Shown in pieces: positions 11,835-23,385 of a stretch of 64,000 nt of DNA. Where the stretch lies: assembly GCF_000002985.6 (NCBI RefSeq), contig NC_003284.9:11842001-11906000 (forward strand). The letters are read 5' to 3'. The translations under genes were made by a program, and so were the position numbers. Source of the stretch: Caenorhabditis elegans (Eukaryota > Nematoda > Chromadorea > Rhabditida > Rhabditidae). Every line of letters begins with the position of its first letter. The first letter of the stretch is position 1. The notes beneath the pieces are model-generated. The model did not search any database. It had not been told where the DNA came from and worked only from the letters and a program-made list of their open reading frames with translations.

Positions 11835-12996
11835 TTATCGCTTTGCGCGGTAAGACTCTCTTTGTCCAGGGCTTTCGAAACGTTTTCCTGGTTGATCCGT
11901 TGTATGATGAAATGGAGTTGTTCTGGAAACTATCATTCAGGGTGGTTTATAATAACAAAGAATTTTGTTGAGCTGCCATATAAGCAAAGTTTTCTTGGAA
12001 CGACTTTCACTTTGAGATTTTTTTCGCCTCAAGCTAGATTAAGTTCAATGTGTCAATGAACTTTCAATAATCTCCGAATTCGGAAAATAATGAAAAATGA
12101 GATTTCAGTCAGTTTTCCAACTTAACTGTATTTTGAAATTTTCATAGAAAAATAAATCGTTGTTGAATTTGACATAATTTCAGCTATGTAGCAATATGAA
12201 TAAATATAAAAAATTGAAGTGTACGATTTTGCATTATTATCATTTGTTAAAACATACTACCGCAAATCTCAAAGTTTATTTTCGAGAACTTTTAACTATA
12301 TGCATTCAATTGCCGCGCGGTGCAAAACAATAGAAATTCACGAAAATAATTTTGAGAAGTAATTTTGCGTTTCAGTACAAAGTTCAATTGCAAATATTTA
12401 AGAGTTACCTGTTTTCAACAACTTGAAGATTGTAACTTTCTGTTTGAGATATTGATCGAACGCTGTTATTTCTCTGTCTTGGTCTTTTCAGATCCTAAAA
12501 AACAATTATTTAATCCTTTAATAATTGCGGTTTTCTAAACCTGATCTGATCTATCTTTTGTCATTTGATAAGGGTGTGCTCGTTGTGCGGGCGGCGTTGA
12601 AATTCGTAGAGACATCAGTGGAACTGGTGTTTTGTGTGCTCCAATTACTGATAACGAGTTTGCTCCAAATGGGAAAATGGCGTTGAAAGTAGGTTGAAGT
12701 GACATAAAATGTGCAGTGAGAGCTTCTAAGAAGGGGTTTGGAACGCTCACGCCAACCGGTGGCGGTGGAAGGGAAAATACGGAGGAGTTTAAAACTTGAT
12801 CAAATGGTGCATTTGGCATGTTTATGTGTTGAGGTAATTGAGCCAGTTGGGACAACGGAGAAATTGCAACTTGTGGTGTTGTTAGTGGATGGGAAATTTG
12901 GGGAAGATGTGGTAGAGTTTGCAGTGGTGGTACCTGTGAGAGACATACATACGGATGCCCATTTGGTGCAATTCTCACATCCAAGTTGTTGGACAT
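11835..12996 (-). CDS. low-complexity Pro/Leu-rich protein, unknown function
   Basis: The exons are 12996-12541, 12494-12409 and 11922-11835. The junction phases (0, then 2) match and give 209 residues ending in TAA. An acceptor (TTATTTCAG) lies one base before the ATG, so the gene is either trans-spliced there or has more exons upstream. The first 150 residues are rich in Pro, Leu, Gln and Ser with no cysteine pattern. The second exon is basic (KRPRQRNN), resembling a nuclear localisation signal. The last exon is short and basic. Composition suggests a disordered nuclear protein, but I recognise no domain. The 486-bp second intron holds nothing obvious. Confidence 0.6.
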
Positions 12997-15500
12997 TCTG
13001 AAATAAGAAAGACATGGTATAAATAAAAGTAAAAACTTGTTGGAGCCAACAAGAGTTTCAGGAAAAAGATTGAACGAAAAATTTAAATTTATTGAAAACA
13101 TTTTAACAATTATCGTATAAGCGTGTGAATTTATTTTTCAGTTCTACATTTTTATTGGAAAAACTAAGTTTTGAATTTTAGTAATTTTGAACATTATTTT
13201 AAGAGCCCAAATTTTTGTCCCTTCCAACTCGGGAGCTTTTAATTTGTTCTTTGAAGTGTGTTTGTGGCCATTTTTACAAAAAATTATGTATTGTAATGTT
13301 AAGAAGAATTGATTAAATAATACAACTAATATAAAATTTACATTTGATAGTAACCTGAGAAAACTAAACCAACGTTTTAGCTGTGTTAAAAATCGGCAAA
13401 TAAGAAATATGACCATTTGATTACAATTATATGAAAAGAAGGAAAATTATATTTGCACAATATTGGAAGTATTTTGTCCCCTCATAAAATAACTACATTC
13501 CCATGAAATGGGGGTTGTATTAGATTTGTTTTTTTTTGCTAAAAAGCTCCTTGGTATAATTTCTGAGTTGCGGGAGTAATGGTAACGAGGCTGGTAGCAA
13601 TAGTAATTGATATTTCAGAGAGGTCAATTGAGTAAACAAATGGAAAAAATTGTGTTTTAATTTGGGCTTGCAATGTGATAAGAAGCACAAAATATTGAGA
13701 AGACGAACTAAACAACGTAGTATATTTTCAGCCTTTGATAAAATTGTTAATCTCTCTAACATGTTCGTGTTTTAGCGTTCTGAACCTACAACCAAAATCT
13801 TCAAAATGTAAAAGTAATCAATTACAAAAAAAAAAATAAAATTCGACCAATGCGACACGAATTGGTAAAATTCTAGATTTATGATTAACTGCCTTTTTTC
13901 CAAATTTTTGAACAGCCATTAAACTTTAAAAAATTTTATGAGAATTCATATTACGATTTTTTTTCAAAATTACTTTTAAAAGCGCAGGTGTTATACAAAA
14001 GTACAAGCGTTTAAGCATGCGTAAAAAATTTGCAAAATAATCACATATACAAAAAATGAAACAACTTCTAATTCGTCCCAGCTAGATTTTCGAGTGAAAA
14101 AATCAATGACAGATAGAAAGTTGATCTATGTTTTGTTTACTTTTCAACACCAGAAAATGTATTCTGGTATGACTAATATCAAAATTTGCAACTGAATAGA
14201 CAAAGATGAAAACTTTTCAACATCCAACAGTGGAGGCTTCCAATCACTTTGAGTGCACAACTGGAGAACTTCAAAAAATCTTTCAAAAAAGAGAACACTC
14301 CTGTTTCTATAGCATACTCTATTGGCGCAAAAAGAAAATTCCAAATCTCTACGAAGAAACTGGAGACGAATCTGGCCCATATTTCAACAACGCCTCTATG
14401 GGATGTCGTTTGCGACGACGGCGAAGAAGAGACGCTTGCATCTGCCACGTAGGGTTTGCATAAATCAAATTGAAACGGATTCGGTTGACACCCCAAAAAT
14501 GATGAAAACGAAAAAAAGGGGAAACGAGAGTGGAGGTGACTGAAAAGCTCTCGATCTTCATCGTATCTCCATGACTCCATTCTTTCATAATCTGGAGTGG
14601 TGTTCGATATGTTGGTCAATATCTAGAAAAGAAACATATGTGACAGGCTAAAACAAATTTTCAGAAATTTCAAACAGCTAAAAACTAGGATTTTTGGAAA
14701 CTTTGCTTTAATTACTGCTCAACTCAAATATTTCACTACATCTCACACTATGTATTTACGTTCATTTTCCCCATTTTTTTATTTTTCGAAGTTTTAATAA
14801 ATTCTTTAAAATATTCGAGATTTTACTATAAGAATTTTATAATTTCGTCGTTCTGTAAGTCGTTTCAATAAGGTTTGTATTTTTTCTCCGTTTTTATTTT
14901 TTTTGGATATTTTCAAGGCTGTATATATAATACTGGGTGAGAAATTAGACGCAACTACGAAAAATATCATCAGAATAATTAGTCATCTCGACCTGATTGA
15001 CAATTCTTTGAAATGAAAAATACTTTTTTTTCAGTTTCTAATAATATGTGACCCCTCTATGACCTACTCTCCAAACTCTTTGTTACCGCGATGCGTCATG
15101 CAATGATGCATGCGTCTCTTGTATTGTTTTGGACTCTTGTCGTCTATACTACACACGCACACACAGAGAGACCGTCTTCCTGAATGAAACTTGGCACAGT
15201 GCCCGCGCTGTTGTGATCACTGCGCAACATGGTCCTCTCCCTTCCTCCTCCTGCGTCTCTCGCAGTAGAGTGTTGTCTGCAAACCGTTCGATAATTCTTG
15301 CGGGGCAGAGTTTTTTGTTGTTTTCTGTTTTCAAATCTTCATTGTTTTCATCTTATCTGCTCGTTTCTTTTTTCATGATTGAAAACTGTTTATCGAAATA
15401 ATATTTTGCAGCTTTGCAAAGTTGCAAACATGCTTCGTTTTTCCTCACAAATTCCGACAGAGCTTTCATTTACTTTCAGTTACCATCACCTGATGCCAGC
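12997..15500. other. intergenic region with one unresolved open block
   Basis: Most of this is AT-rich and empty. At about 14170-14625 both strands are open. On the minus strand a good acceptor (TTTCTTTTCTAG) at about 14620 is followed by 146 open codons beginning TNISNTTPDYERMESW; on the plus strand a frame reading LSAQLENFKKSFKKENTPVS runs to a TAG near 14453. I could not find donor sites joining either to a neighbour, so I do not call a gene. It may be a 5' exon of the minus-strand gene at 11.8-13.0 kb. Just before 15501 lies the promoter of the receptor gene, with a GC-richer block at about 15050-15310 containing a CACACACGCACACACA run. Confidence 0.35.
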
Positions 15501-18500
15501 ATGAAAATTCATCACTTTCTCACACTTCTATGCACATTCCTTCCCTTAACCACCACTGCACTTACTAACTCAACTCCACTGTCACTATTAGGACCATGCT
15601 ACAAGCGTTGTGTCACAAAAGTGAGTTTTTGAAATTATTTTTGGCTTTTTATCTTGTAATTTCATAATTTTATTTCAGTTTGGTGAAACCAAGGAACAAC
15701 TCACAAATGCAGAAACCATTTCCCTCGAATACGATGTTTCGAATAACACGGAGTTTTCATTGGTTTGTTTCCTAATTTTGTTAGTTAACAAAAAAAATGA
15801 TTTTAAAATATTTCAGTGCAAGCTGGGATGCAACAGCCACGAATACACCGATCTGAATCTGGCAGCTTTCCGCTACGGACAGCTGGCATACCAGAAAATC
15901 CTCACCACAGTCGAAGGTTTGGATTCACAGAAAAACAATTATTTATCTTATTAACCTAAACGTAATTTAGATGTACCAACCCGCGGAACTGTTCTGAATG
16001 ATGTGTTCATTGTGTGTCTGGATACTTCATTTATGCCGTCCAACAACTCAGCACCGTCCGCCAAACGTCTTCTATCCGGCACAGTTCTTCTCGTTCTTGA
16101 TGAAGATGTTGCCAAAGCGGATAATGTGTTTCTTATAGAAGTACTTGCTCGAAATGCAGACAAATCTGCTGTTCAGGTGATAAGCCAACAATGGGTGAGT
16201 ATAAAAAAACAGCTGAGGTACCACACAGATGTAGGTATGTAGTCCTTACATGAGCATGAACAACCGATCAAAAACGTAGCATGAAAATAAATAATTCAAC
16301 CGTTATTTAAAATTTTCGTGATATGCTCCAACATTTAAATTAACGTGTTTTTAAAAGTAATAATTTTTGCTTATTCCTATACCAGATAATATAAATATTC
16401 ATTTCCAGTGCTACTCATCCAACTGCAATATCACCTTCAACGCTCCAACAGAAGTTTCTAGTTTTGACGTCCGTCTCCGCGTGTCCACGTTTGATAGCAA
16501 TGGTCAAGTCGGCGGCATCAATTTTTCTAAATGGCACAATATCAATCAGATTCTGACAAAAACTTTTGTCGACATGTCGCTGAAATCGGTTGTATGGAAA
16601 GCTGAAAAGGCTGCCGCAAACTTTGTTTTCAATTTGACTGCAAGTGACCATGTTCCAGCTTGCTCTCTTCAAATGATCTATCGAAGTTCTCTCAGTTCAG
16701 AGCTTTTGCATAGAAACTTTTATTTGGTACGTTCAGTCATTTTTATTTTGAGTTGAAATCCGCACATCTTACTCAAACAAAAACATTTTTACAGGATCAC
16801 ACTCTTGAAGTTTTTGTCAACAACTTAGATTTCGACAAGATCTACACAATGCAACTTGCTCCTTCCGGTACCCACGATCGCTCAACACCTTCACTTGCAT
16901 CGGCAGTTATTGAGATCCCGCCATGTAGACATTTAGTGGATGACTACAGTATGTGTGGTAAGAGTGAAACTTAGATAAATGTTTAAAAGTAATGTATTCT
17001 TCAGCACCGCCGCCTGTCTCATCACTAAGTTACAATTGGAACTTATCTCCTACTAGTGAATATGAGCTTCTTATTAAATGGAAGCTCTTGAATTACATGG
17101 ACGGCCTGAACGTTACAGAAGAGCTCTCAATTCCAGTGGCATATTTCTTGTTGAACGCCCATCCTTTGATAACCGCCAACAATGAGCAATGTGAAAAGTA
17201 TGAGAAGATTCGTCGTGTTGTGAGCTATGGGCTTCGTGAGCTAGTTTTTCATGTCCCGGATACAGATTGCAACTATGAAGTCGAAATGACAGCAGTTGAT
17301 ACAAATCAGCGAATCAGCGAAGTCAAAAAAATTCAGGTGAATAACAATAAGTATGCATGCATTGTTTATGAAAAAAATTAAGAAGTTGTATAACATAGAA
17401 TTACTATGAATTTTCACAAAGCCGTTGTCTCTATTTAGTTTCTAATTGTTTTTTTTTGAATTCTATCAATTTACCGTATTTCTTCTATTAATATGGCTGC
17501 AATACTATTTTTCGATGGTCTTCCCGCTTGCAATACTAATAGGGAGTGCAAGACTATTAGGGAGTGCAATACTAATTTTCAGAACATTTTCTGACTTTGA
17601 GCTTACTAGTTTTTTTCCTGAGAAAGCTCGAATCATATGTAAAAATTCAGAAAATTTGATTTTCATATAAGTTCAAAAACTTCAATCTCGTAGAAATGAT
17701 GTGAAAACTGTTGCAAAATAGGCAAAAAATGTTGTTGAAATCCTGAAATTAACGAGACGGGTTTGTAATACAAAAAAGTTAACGCAAGACTATTAGAGAG
17801 TGCAAGACTAATAGGGAGTGCAATACTAATTTTCGGAAGGTCTCCGAGGGGCAATACTAATAGGGAGTGCAAGTCTAATAGGGAGGCCATATTAATAGAA
17901 GATATACGGTATGTAGACAAGTTGAATTAATGCTTTCACTTAAACGTGGGCTCACTTGAGTTTCAAATAGCAAATTTCAGGTTTTCCGGTTTAATGTTCC
18001 TCCTTATGTGTCTTTCCTGCAAGCGTCTGACATTCCAACATCGGTGGAACTTATGGCAGTGGTCCTCGCTACAAGTGCAATCTTTGCTCTTATTGCTTTG
18101 TTTCTTTTGTACAGAAAAAGGAAGAGAGATAAGAAGGCGAGATTCCAAATGTACAAAGATGCAGAGGCAGGAGTCTCTTATGATTATGTTGCTACAACTG
18201 AATCATTGGGAAGCGTCGTACAAATTCGGAGCACCAATTTTCGATTCGAACCAGTAGAGAACATTGATGGAAATATTGAAGCAGCGGTACGTGATTTAGT
18301 TGTTTTTTTTTCTCGAAAATGCAATCATTTTATTTCAGCTTGCCCAACAACAGAAATTCGAAGGAGGAACAATGAATAGCATGTTTCGAACTTATTACAA
18401 CCTCGATCACCCAGTAAAAGTACCAGCTCACATGGCTGAAGCAAGTTCAGATGAAGACAATGGATATGAAAACATTAGATATTCGTACTTTGGATCGGAA

Positions 18501-19894
18501 TTGAGTGATGACGTGTTTGAGGTATTGCGCCTTTTTCTTTTATCACATTTTGACAATTTTTAATTCAGGAGGACATCTACATGACACATAAAAGTTTGTC
18601 AATCTATTGTCAAGACTCCCCTCTGACGACTCCGATGGCTCCGATTGCACCATATGAACATTTTGACGACATTCCTTCTCATCAGTACAGAAACTTCCAA
18701 GTTCACAATTTCAATGAGAGAATTGAAAAACAGGCATACTGGTTAATGGCGACTGTTGTCGATGTGGTCCGAAGAGAACTCTATTCATTGAAAGTCCCGA
18801 AAGATTACAGTAAGTTTCAGCTTGTTTAAAAGGATACATATATTTACCATGGTGAATTTTTTTAAATCATGTTGTTATGTGTTTCAGCTCCAGAAACAAT
18901 TTCTGCAATGAGAAAAGAACTGGAATTCCTCAGAACACTTGCTCCGCATGGAAATTGTCGTCGTTTTGAAGGAGTCGTTATTGGAAGATGGGACGACTTG
19001 CCACGTCAAGTGATTGGAATTCTTATTGAGAACACTCGTGGTGGAACTCTTCGAAATTACATTGCCGCTGTTGGTTCAGTGTTCCGGAACTGTTCTCTAG
19101 CCACTGACCATGATTCTTTTGCCAGTCAGCAGGACATGAATTCTACTCAACATCCTTTTGATAAACTCTCTACTGAAGCTGACGAGAATAACTCTAAGAA
19201 GGTGAAGATCCAAGAAATCACTGATAGCTTGTCCATTCGGTTCTGCCAGTTCGCTGAGCAAGTGTCTTCAGCACTAGAACATCTTCACAGTGCAGGATCT
19301 GTTCATACAAGAGTGACAACTCTCAACATTTATCTTCTTCACAATTACTCGGATCCATTTGACATGCTTCCCGATCAGGTTGTCAAATTGGGCAATTTCG
19401 GGTTTGCAGTTCAAAACTCTGAGGACGTTGTACTTGACGACAATCTCCAGCCACCAGAAGTAATTAAAGGAGAAAAATATGAAGCGAGAGGGGATATTTG
19501 GCAGTTTGGACTGTGTCTAGCCGAGATGTGCAGCTTAGGAGATCTTGAGCAGTCGGAAGTTGGCACTTTGAAGTCCGGACATGATACATTGTGAGTTCAT
19601 AATTAAATTTCATTAATTTGGAATGATTTTTTGCATACCTTAATTTGAACACCGCTAGAAAATTTAATCGCAAAGGCAAAATGTTTTTTTTTTCACTCAA
19701 ATTAAGGTTTTGGATCTTTTGAAGAATCTATTTTCATATGATTGAGAACTAATTGAAACTATTTTAGCAAGAATTTACCATCCACCCAAGTTCTTCGTGA
19801 CGCAGCAAAACGGTGTCTCAGTGCACGCACTCGTCCATCAGCTTCTGACCTTTGCGGAGTGTTCAAATCAGTCAATGTCGCTGCCACGGTTTAG
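15501..19894 (+). CDS. receptor tyrosine kinase-like protein with a pseudokinase domain
   Basis: Twelve exons (15501-15620, 15679-15762, 15817-15916, 15971-16194, 16409-16726, 16795-16957, 17005-17336, 17981-18286, 18339-18521, 18569-18809, 18888-19590, 19768-19894) join in frame to 966 residues. There is a signal peptide (residues 1-20), a cysteine-containing ectodomain of about 440 residues with beta-rich, fibronectin-like stretches, one membrane span (about 471-491) followed by a stop-transfer RKRKRD, a juxtamembrane region with several tyrosines, and a kinase-like domain from about 660. The N-lobe lysine (K685) and a helix-C glutamate (E701 or E703) may be present. The HRD motif is HTR (830-832), DFG is NFG (860-862) and the glycine loop is not recognisable. 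APE is PPE, and the C-lobe DxW...G (D893, W895, G898) is kept. It should sit in the plasma membrane and signal without phosphotransfer. I cannot name the gene. Confidence 0.85.
17472..17911. mobile_element. MITE-like element with terminal inverted repeats, in intron 8 of the receptor gene
   Basis: The left end reads TACCGTATTTCTTCTATTAA and the right end is its imperfect reverse complement, TTAATAGAAGATATACGGTA, about 440 bp apart. Inside, the phrase GGGAGTGCAAGACTAATA and variants repeat six or more times in clusters near both ends. There is no coding capacity. It lies entirely in a 644-bp intron (17337-17980), which explains why this intron is the longest of the gene. It resembles non-autonomous DNA transposons of nematodes. 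Related fragments occur near 32.1 kb and 61.3 kb. Confidence 0.65.
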
Positions 19895-21612
19895 ATGAAT
19901 ACACCCCAACCATTCCCTTTGTAATCAATAATACATAAAATCATTGGATCCAGATTATTGTTAATAAGTTGATAACTAATCAGTTTTCACCGTAACATTT
20001 CCAATAAACCCACATTCAGATTACTCAACCATCCCTATAACAGTCACCTTTTCCCACGAATTACCCCTCCCTCCACCCACATTGTTCTTGTCGAGTATAT
20101 ATTGATATATTCATTTTTTTTTACCAATGATATCATTATCCATTTTTCTCACTCATTTGTGTTTGTATAGTTTATCATTTTTGTTCCATTCAAAACATAT
20201 GATCTTAAATGTGACTTCGAAACTTTTCTGATCTCACTCTCAATTTTTTTTTGTTGTTCCCAACCTCTAGACTATCCTGTGAATATGTATGTTTAAAAAA
20301 CGTGTCAACCCTCTCTCCGTCCCGTTTAATTTCATTTTTTTATCATTGATTTTTTATAAAAGTTGAAATTTTGATTTGTGCTTCCAGAACAATTATGAAA
20401 AAGATAAAATGTAATAGAAGAAAAATACTGAAGGAGGAATGTCGTAATTAAGTCCCAACACATTCATAATCTAACATGATTCAATACTAATAGTAAGACA
20501 AAACATTTCAAAAAAAATTCGTAGACTTTTCGAAGTTCACAATTAAATTTTTTAACGGACAAAATTACCAAAAATGTGAATTTTCGAGCAATGCTGCAGA
20601 AGCGAACCCCTAGAATGATCAAATTAGAATAAAAACTTGTGGAAAATTTAGTTTTTGGTCAATATCCAAAATTAAGATGACTGCGTTTTCATCATGAATG
20701 TATTAAAAACATTTTAAGTTTTGCAATGGCTTTTAGACATTTTGAACGACAGGAATCGTTTTTGATGTTGTACCACAATAATAGTACTAATTGGTTTTTA
20801 TACGGATTAATCAACTTTTCAAAAAAAATGTAATGAAAACTTCGACATTTATCAAGTTATACCAGGCCTGATGCAATTAGAACATCATAAAGCAGCAAAT
20901 ATTTCAGAAATTTAAAAAGGAACACACATTCGTGTTAAATTAAAAAGTGTATTGAAAAACTGCGAATCAAAAAATTCAAGCTTTAGAAAAGTTTTGCAGA
21001 ATTTTTCATTTGTTTTCTTTTATTTATTTATTTACAGCTTTTAAATGTTAAACTTGTATCAACAGATGAAAAATCGCTTAACGGCTATTTTTAATCAGAA
21101 AGATTTTGTGAGTGTTTAATATTCACTAACAACTTCTATACCGTATGCATTTTTACATTATTGTTATCATTTTTTATATCGGTTTCGACAAAGCTTTTGT
21201 GGACTTATTGCACTCTAATTTGAAAGCTTGTATTCAATCAGATTTCTAATTTTTCTTTACTTAAAGATAACAAAAGATGGCAAAATACTTGCTATTTGGT
21301 TTAGCTAATCGCCTGTTTTCGCTTTCTTCTTTTTGATATGTTTTCATTTCGTATTTGAAAATACAAAACGCGTTTTAATCTTGATACATTTTGCATTAAA
21401 AATTGATTGAAAAAATAATGTAACTTTATCGTAAAGTACTTTCACATTTCTCCCTGTTAAATTGATTTCGCTCATAGAGTTAAATAAAGTCTTTTGACTT
21501 GACTTTGGCTCACCAACTGTTTCCATGGTTTCCATCTCTCCTCATTTTTTATCTCATCATATAGATTAGCTTTTCAGAGCCACACTATTATCATCTTAAA
21601 TCTGCATTGAGA
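19895..21612. other. 3' UTR and intergenic region
   Basis: An AATAAT-rich stretch after 19894 may supply the poly(A) signal of the receptor gene. A pyrimidine-rich block follows to about 20340. The remainder is AT-rich with no supported gene or RNA. Confidence 0.45.
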
Positions 21613-22773
21613 ATGTCCGAAAACATATCTTGCGAACGGGAGACGTCTGAGAAGTTTACAAAACTAAAGCTAGTGGAAGAAGAAAATGAAGATGACGATG
21701 AAACACCAAAAGGTTAGTCAACACATAGATTTGAATTGTATTTTAAAAAACTTTTGGAAGATATTTTTTCATAGTTTAGTTCACAAAAAACGCCACAAAA
21801 TCATATCATAATTATTTATTCATCGCGCTATATCAATAGCTTTTGTAGTTTCACATTTTCAATTTTTAGCTTTTTTCGTATTTAATTTTACTTACTAAGG
21901 AGTCGTTTATAGCCACTATGAGTGTATTGGGTGAATGATCATATCGTGAATCATATATTTTTGAGAAGCGATTACCAAAAAAATGTTTTCCCTCGAAATT
22001 TCAAACAGTGGGTCTTTATTGAACCATCATGTCCAGTTTGTCACAAAATTTTAAACAGTAATTCTAAACGCTTACTCCTAGCAAATTTTTGATGAATGAG
22101 TTGGGTAATCATTTGGAAAAAAATAACTTGTCGCGCATCCTCGGGATTTTTAAAAATCAGAAATTTTTTTTCAAAAACAACTCTTGACGCATTTACGCAG
22201 ATAGAGTTTAATTTTAGAACTTTAAGTTCCGTACTAATCCATTTTCAAAGGTGTCTCATTTTGTTGTCTAGGGACATGCCGAGTTCCTTGTATCGTTGCA
22301 TAGAGGCTCTAACAAAGTCTTGTATTGCTTTTGAATTGAATTCTCAAAATTACTTTTTTTTTAAATCTCAAATTGAACTAGATTTCTGTTAAATTGAAAC
22401 TTCGGAAGATGCATTGTTAGTCATTTCTTTAAAAGACAACCTATAACATTTTTAAGGATCACCGGTGACAGTGATGGTTAAACATCGCGAGTATGTGAAA
22501 CTGGTAAGCAACGACAATCACGAATACTATATCCAACGTGATCTGGCGGAAACATCCAGAATAATTCGAGACATGCTTCATTGTCCTGGGCGAAGCACAT
22601 CAAACTGCACTGTCTACCTTCATATGGTCAACTCTAGAACACTGCAAAAAGTTTGCCACTATCTTGCTTACCAAAAACAATATTTAAGAAGAAACGGAGA
22701 AATCGAGTCATTCAACATTGAACCCGCAGGCGCAATGGATCTTTTATTGGTTGCTGGCTTCCTTGAACTTTGA
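21613..22773 (+). CDS. Elongin C paralogue
   Basis: Exon 1 (21613-21712) and exon 2 (22457-22773) join in phase 1 to give 138 residues. Exon 1 encodes an acidic N-terminal extension of 34 residues. Exon 2 is a full Skp1/BTB-POZ fold of Elongin C type: YVKLVSNDNHEYYIQRDLA near the start, then LHMVNSRTLQKVCHYLAYQ and the C-terminal MDLLLVAGFLEL. These match conserved Elongin C features (the YVKL.S.DGHEF strand, the KVC.Y..Y helix and the ELL.AA.FL terminus). Elongin C links Elongin B and Cullin-2/5 to BC-box substrate receptors in ubiquitin ligases. Against the conserved pattern it carries many substitutions, so it looks like a fast-evolving extra copy rather than the main gene. The 744-bp intron holds no recognised element. 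Confidence 0.85.
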
Positions 22774-22987
22774 AGAAAATGATCAACTGACAAATATTTT
22801 GCATCCTCTTTTTTAATCCGCGTTTTTCAAAAATTGGTTTTGTTCAACTAAAACATTTTCAATAAACAAAGTGAGACAAAACCACTTTTCAAAACTATTT
22901 TTAAGCAATTCCTTCGGATTTTATAAGCGAAAAAGTTTTTCAACATAATCATGGCCCACCCTGTACAATGTGTTCAATGATGCTTTT

Positions 22988-23167
22988 ATATTACGGGACC
23001 ATGGGATCATGAGAATGCCTATTTACTGACGCGAAAATATTGGCAGGCCGCGGCAGCTAGAGAGCGGGTGGCGAAGAGAGACGCAGGTCTATTCGCTACG
23101 AGATATTTGCCGCCAGAAAAGTAGGCATTCTCATGATCTGTAATATATATTGTTTCCCGTAATATAT
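22988..23167. mobile_element. short fold-back (MITE-like) element
   Basis: The 17-bp arm GATCATGAGAATGCCTA (23005-23021) is repeated in perfect inverted orientation at 23122-23138. An outer inverted pair, TATTACGGGA near 22990-22999 and TCCCGTAATA near 23156-23165, extends the termini with a small gap. The core is about 100 bp, GC-rich and non-coding. This is the structure of a small non-autonomous DNA element. The sequence just to its right repeats GTAATATATATTGTTTCC twice. Confidence 0.65.
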
Positions 23168-23385
23168 ATTGTTTCCAAACATGGTTTTAAAGGGAAATCG
23201 ATAACTCCACACCAAACAAGTAAGACGCATTTGCGCTCTATTGCGAACGCGCCGCGTTTCCTACGTGCGTCGCGAACACAAATTGAGAAGACATCTCATT
23301 TCTTCAGTATCTTTGTGTTTCGCAATAATTTTTTTGTTTAGTTTTCTTTTCTTAAATATTGTGTTCAAATAAGTTTTTGCAGGCG

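Noticed and set aside
11765-12059. Two plus-strand frames at 11.8-12.0 kb
   Set aside because: They overlap the last minus-strand exon (11922-11835) of the gene to the right, whose phase and acceptor fit.
14179-14619. 146-codon minus-strand frame with a good acceptor
   Set aside because: The N-terminal 25 residues look real, but the rest is hydrophobic low complexity, the opposite strand is equally open, and I found no donor joining it to a neighbour. It is left as an unresolved block.
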